Under the pieces are notes generated by a model. The model was not told the DNA's origin. It did not search any database and saw only the letters and a program-made list of their open reading frames with translations. From assembly GCA_027422505.1 (NCBI GenBank), contig JAPQWV010000002.1, positions 30,234,501 to 30,298,500 on the forward strand: DNA of 64,000 nucleotides. Reading direction: 5' to 3'. Positions 35,201 to 48,090 of the stretch are shown here, piece after piece; the first letter of the stretch is position 1; every line of letters begins with the position of its first letter. The translations under genes were made by a program, and so were the position numbers. The stretch comes from Craterostigma plantagineum. Lineage: Eukaryota; Streptophyta; Magnoliopsida; Lamiales; Linderniaceae.

Positions 35201-35950
35201 AACACACAATACCCCATCATTGCAAGAACTAATTAGCGCACCATGATCGGTTGAGCTAGGACATGATGCATCACTCGAACTCCTTGGTGTTCCAATTTCA
35301 GATCCCTTGTGAGGAAAGCAAATCTCTAGGTCGGAAATTGAAGATGCGTGACCGCACAACATTGCAACCGGTTTAATTTCCTGATTAGCAAAGGTCGCCG
35401 CATAAAAAGAAAACAATAACAAGGACTGGTCGTTGCACAAATTTAAGAGTTTTTAGCAATAATTGACGCAGTTCATGAGCTTGAATCAAGTTATTCTTAC
35501 AAACCAAATAAAGTATGCTTGAATTCTGGCATTTTTGTAGCAAAACGAATGAATGAGCTCTTAATTAAAAACTATAGCAAGCGTCGAGTATAATGGTTCA
35601 CTTTATCTACTCTCAGGTACAATCACATCTAAACATTTACTCAACATTAACAAACGCGCAATGCAACCCAATAGGAAACCGATTTGGAGTAGAAAGTCTA
35701 AATTCATAAACTACAACCTAAAAAAGAAAGATATTTTCTTTCAATCTGGCGCATCTCTAAAAGTTGGCAGTACCAATGTAAAACATTCAGTTACCGATTT
35801 TCCTGAGGAAGAAATGAAATTCCACCAGATGATGGAGCCATCGGATCCGCCGGTGTAGAGAGTCGGCGGTTCTTCCAGAGCCGCAACGGCGGTGACTTGT
35901 TGAGCCGGCGGTGAATCAGACCAAATGCACGCCACCGATTTACACTTCAT
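29237..35950 (-). CDS. WD40-repeat protein, WDR7 / rabconnectin-3-beta-like
   Basis: Nine exons on the minus strand join in frame: 35950-35795, 35380-32609, 32523-32420, 32041-31972, 31685-30897, 30798-30596, 30214-30091, 29912-29706, 29380-29237, giving 1,522 aa. N-terminal WD40 blades include YTGGSDGSIIWWN, AMLCGHASSISDLEICFP, GVLCVWSR and, mid-protein, SGSLDCTVRVWDLKSG. The C-terminal half has helical sections (ARSLFHCAASRAIPLPLC) and a last blade (AFSENGLMIRWWSLGS). The layout and wording match the Arabidopsis gene At4g11270 as I remember it. In animals WDR7 pairs with DMXL proteins and helps V-ATPase assembly; a similar plant role is inference. The 2.77-kb second exon is striking. The last exon was chosen by its match (IHNLDMSYRLEWVGERK). 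No damage seen. Confidence 0.88.
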
Positions 35951-36945
35951 CGGAGAACGAGTAGAACGGTCCAGACCAAACGGTCAATTAAGCATCACAG
36001 ATAGGCTAGCAATCTATTTCAAGAGTTTCTTCAGCGATGAATGAGGAGGAGTCGATGCTCTGACACTGAAAGTCAAGCGGAAATCCAAATCCAAATCCAA
36101 TTCCAATTCCAGTTCCAGTTCCAGTTCCAATTAAGCGACGATGGAACGAATCTCTAATACCTTCGTCCTTCCCTCGTTTTTAATTTTTGTTTTTCACAAC
36201 TAAGATAAAACTAATTGATCATATGCCCTCCTCTGTACACGTACATACTACAGCGTAACGTAAACAAGTCCATTTAAGGTTTAGGACTTTCAGCCCAATA
36301 AAAGTAAAAAATTCGGCCTTTGGCCCATTGAGAGCAAATTAAATACCTGCAAATCATCTAACTATTTTAAAATAAAATCGTTAGTTTATTACAAGAATAA
36401 GCTAATAAATTATAGAAGTGGATGATCACCCATTTTTTATTTTCCAACGGCAGTTGAGAGGCCGATGAAGAGCAACGAAAATCCAATCTTCAAATTTCAC
36501 ATACGACCCCACAAGAATAATTTCTTCCGTGTGTATTAAAGCAAACCACAACAATCATGCATTGACTTTCTCAATCAATCCTTCTCCTACTTTTGAAGTA
36601 GTGAAACGGAATATGGGGCGCATTTCTTACACAAATGATTAACAAAGTACGTTTTTCCTTATAAACCATCAATAATTTCGATTTGGGAGTTGTTGTGAGA
36701 TTGACTTGAAGAGTTTTATTATTCGAAGCTTCTTGCGTGGGCCAATGAAAACCGTGGGATATTTGGTTTGTCCTTAAAGACCTTCTAGAATAATAATTCA
36801 CCTACTCACTCAAAGATTATATAAAATCGAGTATTATCAACTCTCGACAGCACGACAAGCCATAATTCATAGTTTGTGATGTCTAATCAAAGCACATAGT
36901 TACAACAAATGTATCCTTTAAATCTTCTACTAAGATTAGGGAATT
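35951..36945. other. Upstream region of the WD40 gene
   Basis: Contains the 5' leader and promoter of the minus-strand WD40 gene, including a short CCAAATCCAAATCCAATTCC-like tandem run near 36083-36130. Beyond that it is AT-rich DNA without a gene. Confidence 0.5.
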
Positions 36946-37224
36946 TATAAAAATGGGTCAATTTAGTATTTCAATTTTCGATTGGATCACTATGTTTGCC
37001 AGTTAAAACTAGGTCATTAAGTATGTATATAGTAACAAAATTTGGTTACCAACATCTTTTTTTTATTATATACATAGTGACTCAAATTTGTAACTGTATA
37101 CATAATGGTGATCCAATTTTGTTACAATATACATACTTAATGACCTAGTTTTGTAACTGGCGCACGTAGTGACCCAAAAGCAAAAAATGGTATACTTCAT
37201 TTTTATAATTTTGCCACTAAAATT
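36946..37224. mobile_element. Inverted-repeat MITE between WD40 and RBOHF
   Basis: The left arm contains TTATAAAAATGGGTC, GGATCACTATGTTTGCCAG and AACTAGGTCATTAAGTATG. The right arm has the same blocks inverted (CATACTTAATGACCTAGTT, CTGGCGCACGTAGTGACCC, CATTTTTATAA). The arms are about 110 bp with good identity and the element has no coding content. The target duplication could not be defined, so borders are approximate. ACTAGG-type motifs are shared with the element at 44717. Confidence 0.6.
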
Positions 37225-37838
37225 ATGTTGGGCCGAATGAGCCCAGAAACTTACGGAGCCTATTTAGTGGATAGGCCCAGATAAATATGTCCCGTTTTAT
37301 TTCAACTCCCAAAGTCTCTCGAACAAGCACGTACTATGTGTGACACGTCACCACACACACGCACGCACAAACACACACAGTCCACACACACATATTATAT
37401 GTATCACCCAACATAACCACTCCTCAGTCATCATGCTTGTCCTTCTCTCTCTCTGCCTGTGCATCAGAGCCCTTCACCATCATCACCATTTCTTCACCAA
37501 ATAATCAAAAGCTGATCACGCTTTTGAAAACAGAGAGATTTCACACAAGCAGAGGAGGAAAATGGAGATTTTGTTGCTTTCTTCGTTTTCCATTTTTTTT
37601 TAGTCTCTGTTCTTTTTAACGGTCCCCCATCTTCATTTCCCAGATTTGTCGTTTGCATGTTGTTTTCTGGATTCTGTCAGATGCTCAACGCGTTTTCATA
37701 CCTCCGTTGTTGATTTCTCCTAAGATGACATTCCTCTTGAGTTTTTACTACTAACCATTTCATTCCTAATCATCAATGATCACGGATGTTATGTGCTGAG
37801 CAGAGAGAAACTTGGGAACAGGTCTTTGAAGGGATTTT
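37225..37838 (+). promoter_or_regulatory. Promoter and leader of the RBOHF-like gene
   Basis: Includes a CA-rich run (37350-37391, ACACACAC and GCACGCAC) followed by CATATTATATGTATC near 37389 as a possible TATA region. A long pyrimidine-rich stretch (37437-37625) follows, typical of a plant 5' leader. Several ATGs precede the main start, the closest long one at 37793, so upstream-ORF control is possible but not shown. Confidence 0.4.
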
Positions 37839-39362
37839 ATGAAGGGGAAAAGCGTGAACGCCCTGCGAAGATGGGGCTCAGAGACGATCCTACCCTGCAG
37901 CGAGGACGACGACTCCCCGCCGGCGACGGACTATCTGTCCACGTCATCGTCTGCCGAGCCAGTCCACGCGCCACGCGCCTCGGAGGAGGAGTACGTGGAG
38001 GTCACGCTCGACCTCCAAGACGACGACACGATCATTCTCAGGAGCGTGGAGCCCGCCGCAGCTGCGAACGAGACCATTTTGACCTTCGAGACGACCACCG
38101 CCCCAAACTCCGCGTCGACATCACGCTCCGCCACAATGCGCCGTAGCGGTTCGAACAGGCTTCTTCAGATCTCTCACGAGCTGAAAGCCGAGGCGTTGGC
38201 CAAGGCGAGGCAGCTTTCTCAGGAGCTAAGAAGGTTCTCGTGGAGCAGCCACGGCGGCGCGGGCTCGGGTTCGAGGAAGCAAGCAGCAGGAGGCTCCGGC
38301 GGAGGCTTAGAGTCGGCCCTAGCCGCTCGAGCCATGCGCCGGCAGAGAGCTCAGCTTGATCGGACAAGGTCGGGCGCGCAGAGGGCGTTGCGTGGCTTGA
38401 GGTTTATCAGTAGCAATAGCAAGAGTTACAATAAGGTCGACGCTTGGAACGAGGTCAGCAACAACTTCGAAAAGCTTGCGAAAGATGGGTATCTTCATCG
38501 TGCGGATTTCGGGCAATGCATAGGTTCGTTGGTTTAATCATGGGACATTCCCAATACCTTCAGCGAATGTCCGTCCATTTTGTCATAAAATGCATTCATA
38601 TGCGCAGGGATGAGAGATTCAAAGGAGTTTGCACTGGAAGTATTCGATGCATTGAGTAGGAGGAGAAGACTAAAAGTTGATAAGCTCATCAGAGAAGAGC
38701 TCCATGAGTTTTGGACACAGATTACGGATCAGAGCTTCGATTCAAGGCTCCAAATCTTCTTCGACATGTAACGTTTGATCATCATATTCTTATATTGTTA
38801 ACAGATTGATTGAATCCGTTTTATACTTATATGAATTATAGGGTGGATAAGAACGAAGATGGACGGATCACTGAAGAGGAAGTTAAGGAGGTAGTGGCAT
38901 TAATCTTAATTAACCCGTAATTAGCTAATTACTTAATTAAGTTAAGACTGAAAAGCTGGTAATCGTTCTTTTCATAATGGAATTTTAAATTGATGATGTG
39001 ATGTGGCATTAATCTTAATTAACCCGTAATTAGCTAATTACTTAATTAAGTTAAGACTGAAAAGCTGGTAATCGTTCTTTTCATAATGGAATTTTAAATT
39101 GATGATGTGATGATTATGAGGTAAACCATAGTCTGCCCGCCTGTCAGATTCTGGTGGCATATAAAACATAAAAAATAAAAATCGAATTGACTTTTGTTGC
39201 CACGATATTTAAATATATTATAGTGTTTATTTCGGAAACTCATTTAAATATATAAAGACTATGTAATAAAAACGGTCTTAAGCCAATGATGTGTGTTGGA
39301 TAAATCTCTTACCAACTGCTCCATTTATATTGATTGTATGGCTGTAATCCAGCACCTAGTTG

Positions 39363-39393
<31 letters not shown>

Positions 39394-42300
39394 GGCTTAG
39401 TAATTATGAGATAACCGAAAACAATATCGTCTACGTGCACGTTACAAACCGAGAGTGAGTCAAATACGTATGTTCCTAAAATAAGGTTAGGTGGGTTGGT
39501 GAGGGTATAATTTTTATTTGAATAATTTTCTAAGTCTAATGTTGTGAAATGTTATATTATTTCGTTCATTTCGTTTAATTTGTCGTTTATTATTTATTCA
39601 GATTATTGCGTTGAGTGCCTCTGCGAATAAGCTGACGAAACTGAAAGAACAAGCTGAAGAGTATGCTGCTTTGATCATGGAGGAGTTGGACCCTGAGAGG
39701 CTTGGCTACATTGAGGTAATAAATAAAACTGGATTATATAATATCTGATTGATTTAAGGAAATTATAAACATTGTTTATTATATGCTTAATTACCAACCG
39801 CAGCACTTAGATTTAGTATTTACAGGATAATGATATGTGGTTGCAACTAAAAAATAAGCACGTTGGACTCTACTAATATAGCTTGAGAAAAGTCAGTTTC
39901 TTCTTCTTCTTCATGACGAGTGACTAACTACGTCGTCTTTTATTTTAATTTGGTTTACCGTGTTGCGTCGTTCAACAATACACGTCGACTTTGTTATACA
40001 TATAAAATTGTTTACCAACTTTCAAATAAGTTATTAATCTTTTAAATAAATATGTAATCAGAGCGTATCCAAGTACCTGATTGGAGTGGTTAAGGAGTAA
40101 TCGTTATTAGTTATTCCAAATAGATGATAAGTTTATATCACCTAATGTCCAAAGTCTTACTAAGTACTGCAAGATTAAATATTGCATGCGAAGGGATGGG
40201 ACTGAGTAACTTGCGAATATTGCCGTCGTGTCATATATTCATGGAATGATTTGATTATTTTCTCATATCTTTTCGCCAGGAATAATTGCTAACCCCATGT
40301 GGACTTCATATGTTTCTTCTTATCTCAATATGCGCGTTTTCTGCACGCAAAACCATGGACCATATGCTTTAACGTGTATTTTCTTCTAATTATGATTTAG
40401 TTTTATTATTACAATCATTCCCGCTCCGCATGATCTGACTTTTCCTGCCATCTTTATGTCATGCATGGCTTCAGTCTGAAAGGGCACACTTGATCATATT
40501 TATGATGAAGAAAAAAACTGGTCGTAAATTACCTTGTAAATAATTAGTGTATAACTGAATTACACCCCTAGCGCCTGGCCTACAGGACTCGATTATTTTT
40601 CTTTTTATTTTTACTGACTAGCTTAATGGATCGTGGATGTCAGCGTCTCTTTGACTTTCTTTTACTTGAACATTTTAAATGATGACACTTGGGTTGTCTT
40701 ATTGGTTTCATCGAGACAATATACTGATGAATCTATGACATATGCAGCTTTGGCAATTGGAGACACTGTTGCTACAGAAAGACACGTACTTAAACTACAG
40801 TCAAGCGCTTAGCTACACGAGCCAAGCTTTAAGTCAAAACCTACATGGGCTCAGATACCGTAGTCCAATACAGAGAATAAGCACGAAGCTTCTATACTTC
40901 ATGCAAGAAAATTGGAGGAGGATTTGGGTCCTAATGCTTTGGATTATGATAATGATCGGACTTTTTGTGTGGAAATTCTATCAATACAAGCAGAAAAATG
41001 CTTTCAAGGTCATGGGATATTGCCTTCTAACAGCCAAAGGTGCTGCCGAGACGTTGAAACTCAACATGGCTCTCATACTGTTGCCTGTTTGTAGGAACAC
41101 GATTACTTGGCTTAGGTCATCTAGGGTGGGATGCTTTGTGCCGTTCGATGACAACATTAACTTTCACAAGGTCAGATATCTACCTCTCACAACCTTCTAA
41201 TTATCTCTGTTTGTTTAAATTTTCATAGTGCTTTTTGTTTTTGGGGCAAACCAGCAGGTGTTAGTTTAAGAGGTACTACTGTCTTGAGGCGTAAGTTTAT
41301 GTGAAGGTCTTAATATGCTGAGTTGTAACTTAGTCAACGGTTCTTGTCTTTGAGGTTCTCCGAACTGGGTCAGAATCAAACATAGTTAAAGATTCTGTTC
41401 TTTGGAAACGTACTACGAAAAAATGAAATATTAGTTGTCCTGTTTTAACAAGAAAATGGGGGAATGAATAATAAGGAGAGTTTGTATACCATGGCGACTA
41501 AACAATCTAACTGTCTGAATGAAGGGTGATTAATGATAAAGCTAACAGTGCTTTGACCTTAAAGATGTTATATTGAATCCCTTATCTGAGTCACTGAATT
41601 ATACTTTTTCCTTGTAAAAAATATGATGTGAAGAACAGACCATAGCAGCAGCCATAGTGATTGGAATCATTCTCCATGCTGGAAACCACTTGGCCTGCGA
41701 TTTTCCCAGGCTCATAGACTCGCCCGATTCCTCTTACAGCCTTTACATGATGAATGACTTTGGAAATCAAAAGCCCGAATACGTAGACCTTGTTAAAGGT
41801 ATCGAAGGAATCACTGGTCTCTTAATGGTGATTCTCATGTCCGTCGCCTTTATATTAGCCACAAGATGGTTCAGGAGAAGCTTGATTAAGCTGCCAAAGC
41901 CATTAGGCAAGCTAACTGGTTATAACGCGTTTTGGTATTCGCATCATCTGTTGGTCTTCGTCTACATATTGCTGATCGTTCATGGGACGTTTCTTTACCT
42001 CGTGCACCACTGGTACAAAAAGACGGTATGTATGGTTGGTTATATTTAACTTTCTTTAAGATTTTCGTCTACGAAAATAACATTGTGTTTCTTCTTCGTC
42101 ATCGGTTTGCTTCAGACGTGGATGTATCTTGCAGTTCCTGTACTTTTGTACGCAGGGGAAAGACTGCTTAGATTATTTCGGTCTGGGTCTTACAGTGTCA
42201 GGATTTTGAAGGTGATCATGAGAAAAACAGAAGAGTGTTGTTCCAAAAAAAAGAAAGAAAACTTGATGAATTTTGCTAATAAATTCCATAACCCTTTTCA

Positions 42301-43706
42301 GGCTGCTATTTACCCGGGAAATGTTCTCACTCTGCAAATGTCGAAGCCGCCGCAATTTAAGTACAAGAGTGGACAGTACATGTTCGTGCAGTGCCCCGCT
42401 ATTTCACCATTTGAATGGTACGAAAAAATTTGAATAATCAGATGAAAATTTATTTGAAATAATATCTTTTTTCTCATGCATTGCAGGCATCCGTTTTCGA
42501 TTACCTCAGCCCCTGGCGACGATTACCTCAGCATTCACATAAGGCAATTAGGCGATTGGACTCGTGACCTCAAGAAAGTGTTTTCCGATGCATGCGAGCC
42601 TCCTCTTGCTGGCAAAAGTGGTTTGCTTAGAGCTGATGAAAATACAAAGAGAAGGTATACATTACATATACATAGAGAAAAGCTTCGAAGACCTTCGTCC
42701 CAAGCTAACTCTGTTTTATGCAGCTTGCCTAAGCTATTAATAGATGGACCCTACGGTGCTCCAGCGCAAAATTACAAGAAATACGACGTTCTTCTACTCG
42801 TCGGTTTAGGAATAGGGGCGACGCCTTTCATCAGCATCCTCAAAGATTTGCTAAACAACATTGTCAAAATGGAGGAACAGGTAATAAAAATGTGATCAGA
42901 TACAACCTAGATTGCAGAGTCTTCTTTTGATGTGCTCTTACAACGCTTTGCTGTTTTCAGGATTCAGTTACAGATTTCAGCAGAATCTCGGACCAAAGTT
43001 CGGGATCGTATGATTCTTTAACTATGACAACTCCCAAGCGTAAGAAGCCATTGAGGACTACTAACGCATACTTCTATTGGGTAACAAGAGAGCAAGGTTC
43101 TTTCGATTGGTTCAAAGGGGTGATGAACGAAGTTGCAGAACTTGATCAGAGGGTAAGAAAACACGCAATGAAAAACTACGAATTCTTGATGGGCTTTTGG
43201 CTCCTCCAACCTTTACATTGGCTAAAAAATTTCCAGGGAGTTATTGAGATGCATAATTACCTAACTAGCGTGTACGAAGAAGGGGATGCTCGTTCAGCTC
43301 TCATAACCATGGTTCAGGCGCTAAATCATGCTAAAAACGGAGTTGACATAGTATCTGGGACAAGGGTATGTGTGATCTCAAGTTCATCTTTTGTTATGGT
43401 TAATTAGATGAAAATTCAGACAATGAACGATACGAAACAGGTTAGAACGCACTTCGCAAGGCCGAACTGGAAGAAAGTCCTTTCGAAAGTCGGCACGAAA
43501 CACGCCAATGCAAGAATAGGTCAGTACATTGCATACATTTATTGATCGGTATAAGCATTCCAAGTTAGAAACATCGGCGTTTTTGTTTTCGAGCAGGTGT
43601 TTTCTATTGTGGGATTCCAGTTTTGGCTAAAGAACTGAGTCAGCTGTGCTACGATTACAATCAGAAAGGCTCAACCAAATTTGAATTCCACAAAGAACAC
43701 TTTTAA
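37839..43706 (+). CDS. RBOHF: Respiratory burst oxidase (NADPH oxidase), RBOHF-like
   Basis: Plasma-membrane enzyme that moves electrons from cytosolic NADPH to apoplastic oxygen, making superoxide for defence, ABA and developmental signalling. Fourteen exons join in frame: 37839-38523, 38608-38767, 38842-38890, 39602-39715, 40748-41170, 41639-42025, 42116-42211, 42302-42417, 42487-42654, 42724-42880, 42961-43152, 43237-43365, 43441-43519, 43597-43706; 954 aa. Visible parts are a Ser-rich N-terminus with [12 protein letters not shown], an EF-hand loop starting at D284 ([12 protein letters not shown]), the ferric-reductase membrane region ([22 protein letters not shown]), FAD motif [12 protein letters not shown] (678-689), NADPH motif GLGIGATP (760-767) and C-terminus EFHKEHF. 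The block [15 protein letters not shown] and the linker [10 protein letters not shown] are typical of RBOHF. It appears intact. Confidence 0.95.
38895..39112. repeat. Tandem duplication (109 bp x 2) in RBOHF intron 3
   Basis: Two adjacent copies with a period of 109 bp, each starting TGGCATTAATC and ending GATGATGTGATG. I see no difference between them, so the duplication is recent. The first copy begins five bases after the exon 3 donor at 38891, so the donor itself is not duplicated. Confidence 0.95.
39363..39391. repeat. (TA)n microsatellite in RBOHF intron 3
   Basis: About 14 uninterrupted TA units. Likely polymorphic between individuals. Confidence 0.95.
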
Positions 43707-44432
43707 GGAGCATGCATGCCTATGTTATTACCACTACATTGGATAAAGAGAATATAACTGTAAAGTCCCATTATTATATTAGGTAGAGAGGTAGAGATAG
43801 TGAATACCCAAGACTCAGACGCATATAGAAAGTAAAAGTGTATACCACATTGAACGCTGCCACGTGGCGACATTCATAAAGAAGCTTACCCTATGAAGGA
43901 GTTGTCATGTAATGTAATGATGCTATGCTATGGTATGAGATGGTGTTGTTAGTATAGTAGTGCGTTACAGCATAAAGGGTACTGACTTGCACCACGGGTT
44001 GAAAAGAGAAAAAGGGGACATTTTGTGGAAGAGACGAGGCCATTTGTTGTCGCTGGTACGATTCGTTTTTTTTTTTTGTAATAACTTGTAATGATAAGTA
44101 CTTCCACTATCACTGTGAAGTGGGTTACTTTATATAGTCCACTTGTCAAATGAGAGAGAAAAAATGAACTTCTCTTTTATTACTTCTTCATCCGTCAACG
44201 GCGGCTACAAGCAAGCTATGAATCGACGACACTTTGAAGATGAGATGAGATTACCAAGTCTTAATTTTCTGAGCCGACTTAAGCTATATTGGGTCGTACG
44301 GCCCATTTATATAATGGGCTTTCGATATAGGCCCGTAACATCTTACGAAGCCCATTCTTTTCCATATGGGCTCAATTCATGGCTCCCTCGGCTTCCCACT
44401 ATTTACGACTTACTATATAAAAAGAAACATAA
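43707..44432. other. 3' flank of RBOHF, up to the tRNA-Leu gene
   Basis: No gene is seen. A poly-T run lies near 44070. TATATAAAAAG at about 44414-44424, just upstream of the tRNA, may help RNA polymerase III initiation. Confidence 0.45.
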
Positions 44433-44516
44433 GTCAGGATGGCCGAGTGGTCTAAGGCGCCAGACTCAAGTTCTGGTCCTCTAACGAGGGCGTGGGTTCA
44501 AATCCCACTTCTGACA
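44433..44516 (+). tRNA. tRNA-Leu (anticodon CAA)
   Basis: Class II tRNA of 84 nt including the discriminator A. Acceptor stem GTCAGGA pairs with TTCTGAC. The D region is TGGCCGAGTGGTCTAAGGC, the anticodon stem-loop CCAGACTCAAGTTCTGG gives anticodon CAA (reads UUG), the long variable arm is TCCTCTAACGAGGGCG, and the T arm contains GGTTCAAATCC. There is no intron. A T-rich run downstream can terminate RNA polymerase III. CCA is not encoded, as expected for a nuclear gene. Confidence 0.97.
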
Positions 44517-45374
44517 ACAATTTTGTATTTTTCTTATTTTTTCTATTATGGAAGAACGACATCTTCCATCAAAGGACTGGTTAACTCAAATATTATTTTA
44601 GATGACATCATATGTGTTTTTTACTCCACGATCCAAATAAGTTTGTAATCAGTGCAATGAGTTGCGTCTCTCTCCTACCTATAATGAATATTCTTCTTGT
44701 CACAAACAAGAGTTAATTACAAATATAGGCACTTGACCAAGTGTCAATTACAAAACTAGGTATTGTGTGTGTTTTGTGTCAAAACTAGGCATTTTTTTTA
44801 TTTTATTTTCTCGTCTGAATTAATTTCATAAAAAAAGTTATCAATAAATGGAATATTTATCCAACTTCCTTATTATAACTTAATTTTATAATCGAGTAAA
44901 AGACAAAAGTAAAATTGATGTTCAACATCATAGCCGTATAAATGAAAAATAAATTATAATAAAAAAAATAAATAATATTTGATATTGGTAGTTATCGATC
45001 TTTTTTTGGTTCGGTTAAGTTAACTGGCTGATACGGAACTTTTAGAAATAAATAATATTTAATATTGTTTATATAGTTATGAATATATAATATCATATAT
45101 ATTACTGTACATAATAAAAAATAAAAAGAAATAAAAATTAGATACTAAATATCGAATCGAATCATGTATGCTATACGAACCAAAAATTCGGTTCGATTGG
45201 TTAAACAACTATGATCTCCCTAATAATTTATACAATAAATTTCAATAAAAGAAACTCAAAAATATAGAAGCAATAAAAAATCAGAGAAGTAATCAGAAAA
45301 AGGATTATGCCTAGTTTTGTAATAATTTACACACAGTGCCTAGTTTTGTTAGCTACAATCAAAAGGGTGCCTAT

Positions 45375-47835
45375 TGTAACGACCCTCATTTTCTAATAAA
45401 TAGTTTGGCGGATTTTCGCAACGTAAGTCACGGAAGACCCGTCGAATAAAACTTTTTCTAAAATAAATGTAATAAAATAAACATCATCTATATAGTTGTA
45501 TATTTACACAAGTCGTAACCCTAAATTAATAAAATATTAAAATCCTAACATCCCATCCACAGGTCGCATCCATGTACCGCCCTGCCCTCAAAAGTCCGTG
45601 GAGTCACCGCCATCAACCCGCCTAGTCGTGACCTGTATCAACGCCGGACTCGTATATACCTACAACACGTAAACTGAGCTCCTTGCCCAGTAGATGAAAC
45701 ATGCATGTATGCAACGTGCACTCAAAACCCATTCCCAAACACCTCACAAATGCACGCTCGACTCGTATCTACTCATCTCAACACCTCACATGACTCGACA
45801 CTTAGTACATTTCAAATACCCCGCTCAGGTCTCGTTAGAGTGGGTTCCCACTCAGGTCACTTTAGAATGGAATATCCCACGCAGGTCTCTTTAGAGCGGG
45901 TGGCTACTCAGGTCTCGTTAGAGTCGCATATCCAGCTCAGGTTTCGTTAGAGCGGGTAAGCTACTCAGGTCTCGTTAGAGTCGCCCTATACGCGAAATGT
46001 TCTATAATGTCATAACACATCCCATCACTCGACACCTCATACGCTCGGCGGCCAGCTCAGGTCACGTTAGAGTTGGCACACACCCGAGTTTCCCCTACAC
46101 TCGACGCAATAACCTACACTGATACCACTCATCAACATCCCAAACGTTACCGTTCCACACGGTACTCAACCCCCTCACACTAACATGATATGCAAGTGTA
46201 GTGCAAACAACATATGCAAATAACGTGCAAAAATATTAAGTACATGCGAAACACATAATTCACGAAATCGCATAATTCAGCAAATTCACATAATCACACA
46301 AGCACATAAATATCACATAAAATTCATACAACGTTTACGTGCCGTAGGTGAGTTTCACCTACCTGGCGTCCGAAGCTTTAGCAGTCAAATGGTTTCCCTA
46401 AAGAAATATCAAAGTTCTTGCAAGATTTTCGTAGGCGTAACTCGATGGTTTCCTTTACTGAAGTCAATAAATATAGGTCACTTACGAAATTATTATAGCT
46501 CTTGATTAGAATGGTTTTATCTCATATTCTACAATTATTACCCATGATTAATAACAAGACCAGAGAGTACCTATGACTAGAACGAAACATACATGTGAAG
46601 TAGGAAAATCGTATGGCTCAAAACATTAAATTTTCATGAACACACATAATTATACATGTTTACGTAAATAAGTAAAACTCCTACATCACACAATTCGAAT
46701 GAATAAGAGCAACATGATTATCCAATACTTAGCTATCGAAAATAAGATAAACACATTAAATATGAAATATTACTCATATACCTCTGTTCGAATTTTCAGT
46801 CTTTTAATTCACTAATTCTTCCAAGCTTGAGATCTTAATCTAGCTTCAACACCCTTTGTTCGACATCTTCCTTTACTTTTGAGGGTTTTCATGTTAAATT
46901 AGCATATATAAGATATATATCAATGAATTAGGTTATGTAAGAAAAACAAGTGGAGTAGGTTTGGTTCTTTTTCCCTTATGATTAACAACATTCGTCCTTT
47001 TCCTCTTTCTTACTTCATGATGGTTTTCTCATATTAGATATATATTAATATGTTGAGTAATGTGATGAAGACAAACAAAGTGGCGTAGTAGTTCACAACC
47101 CTTTTTCTCTTTTGATTAGGTAATATTCGTCCTTTGTGTTTAATATATACTTTCTAAAGTTTAATATAATCTTAAAAATCCACATCTTGAGTTTTTTTTT
47201 TTTATGAATGATGATTAGGAAAATAACATGTTTGATTTACGTGTTGACATATGAATGAGTACAATGAATCCTAATAATAGCATGGTCCAACTACTTTTAT
47301 ATTTTATGTTCAATAATTCTATGTTGAAAACTTTACTCTTTCTGAATGTTTGTTAAAGGACATCACTCATGAGAGATGACAAATAGGTGACGAGAGTTTT
47401 TTTTTTAAGTAAACTTTGTCCCTTGCACATTTTATTAAGTTCAAATTATCATTCTTGTCCTTTATTTAATTAACATGTATTATGTCATCATTCTTTTTAG
47501 TATCCTCTCCTGATAGTTTAGTTTGTGGATGACTAGTAAGTAACAAATTAGTAGATAAACTACTACGTATATTTCCTTAACCAAATTTCCCTTCATAACT
47601 ACATGTATTTTGGACCACATAAATTTGGGCTGAAGAACTTATTATGAATTTGGGCTTTTGGGCCGTAATATCTAATTTACTTCCATTAATTAATTTAATT
47701 TACTTTATCGTTTTAAGCTTCTATAATTTATATTTTCTACCTAAAATTGTAGATTAATATTTCGATACCTCTAATTTAAAGACTTACTCTGCCAAATTAC
47801 ATCAAAACCCCGTATTAAATTTTACGGGTATTACA
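45375..47835 (-). repeat. LTR of the gag-only element (3' LTR in coding sense)
   Basis: 2,461 bp, TGTAACGACCC at the left edge and GGTATTACA at the right edge on the plus strand. It contains a run of short imperfect repeats of the form CTCAGGTCTCGTTAGAGT (45826-46070). Almost identical to 49410-51870. Confidence 0.95.
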
Positions 47836-48090
47836 ATCTTCCCCCCTTAAAAGAATTTCGCCCTCGAAATTAGACCGATTGGCTTAATTCGGGCAACGAT
47901 TTCTCCTAAAATCTACAATTCCACTACGCTTCCGCTGCGCTACTCTGGCAGTTCGTCTATTTTATTTTACTTATTTGTTTATTTTATTATTTTCTTTTTT
48001 TTTTATCCTTAGGCTTTTCAAATCTCTAGTAAGATAATTCCTACCTTCATCAGACATTTGGCCTGCACATCCGTATGTGCGACCCAAATA

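Noticed and set aside
37437..37619. 60-aa ORF upstream of RBOHF
   Set aside because: Pyrimidine-rich leader sequence; no family features. Kept only as a possible upstream ORF.
43977..43993. AGGGTACTGACTTGCA shared with the inverted-repeat element at 7308-7712
   Set aside because: Sixteen bases with no matching second arm nearby; too little to call another copy.
44439..44648. ORF starting MAEWSKAPDSS
   Set aside because: It overlaps the tRNA-Leu gene; this peptide is the well-known chance translation of a tRNA.
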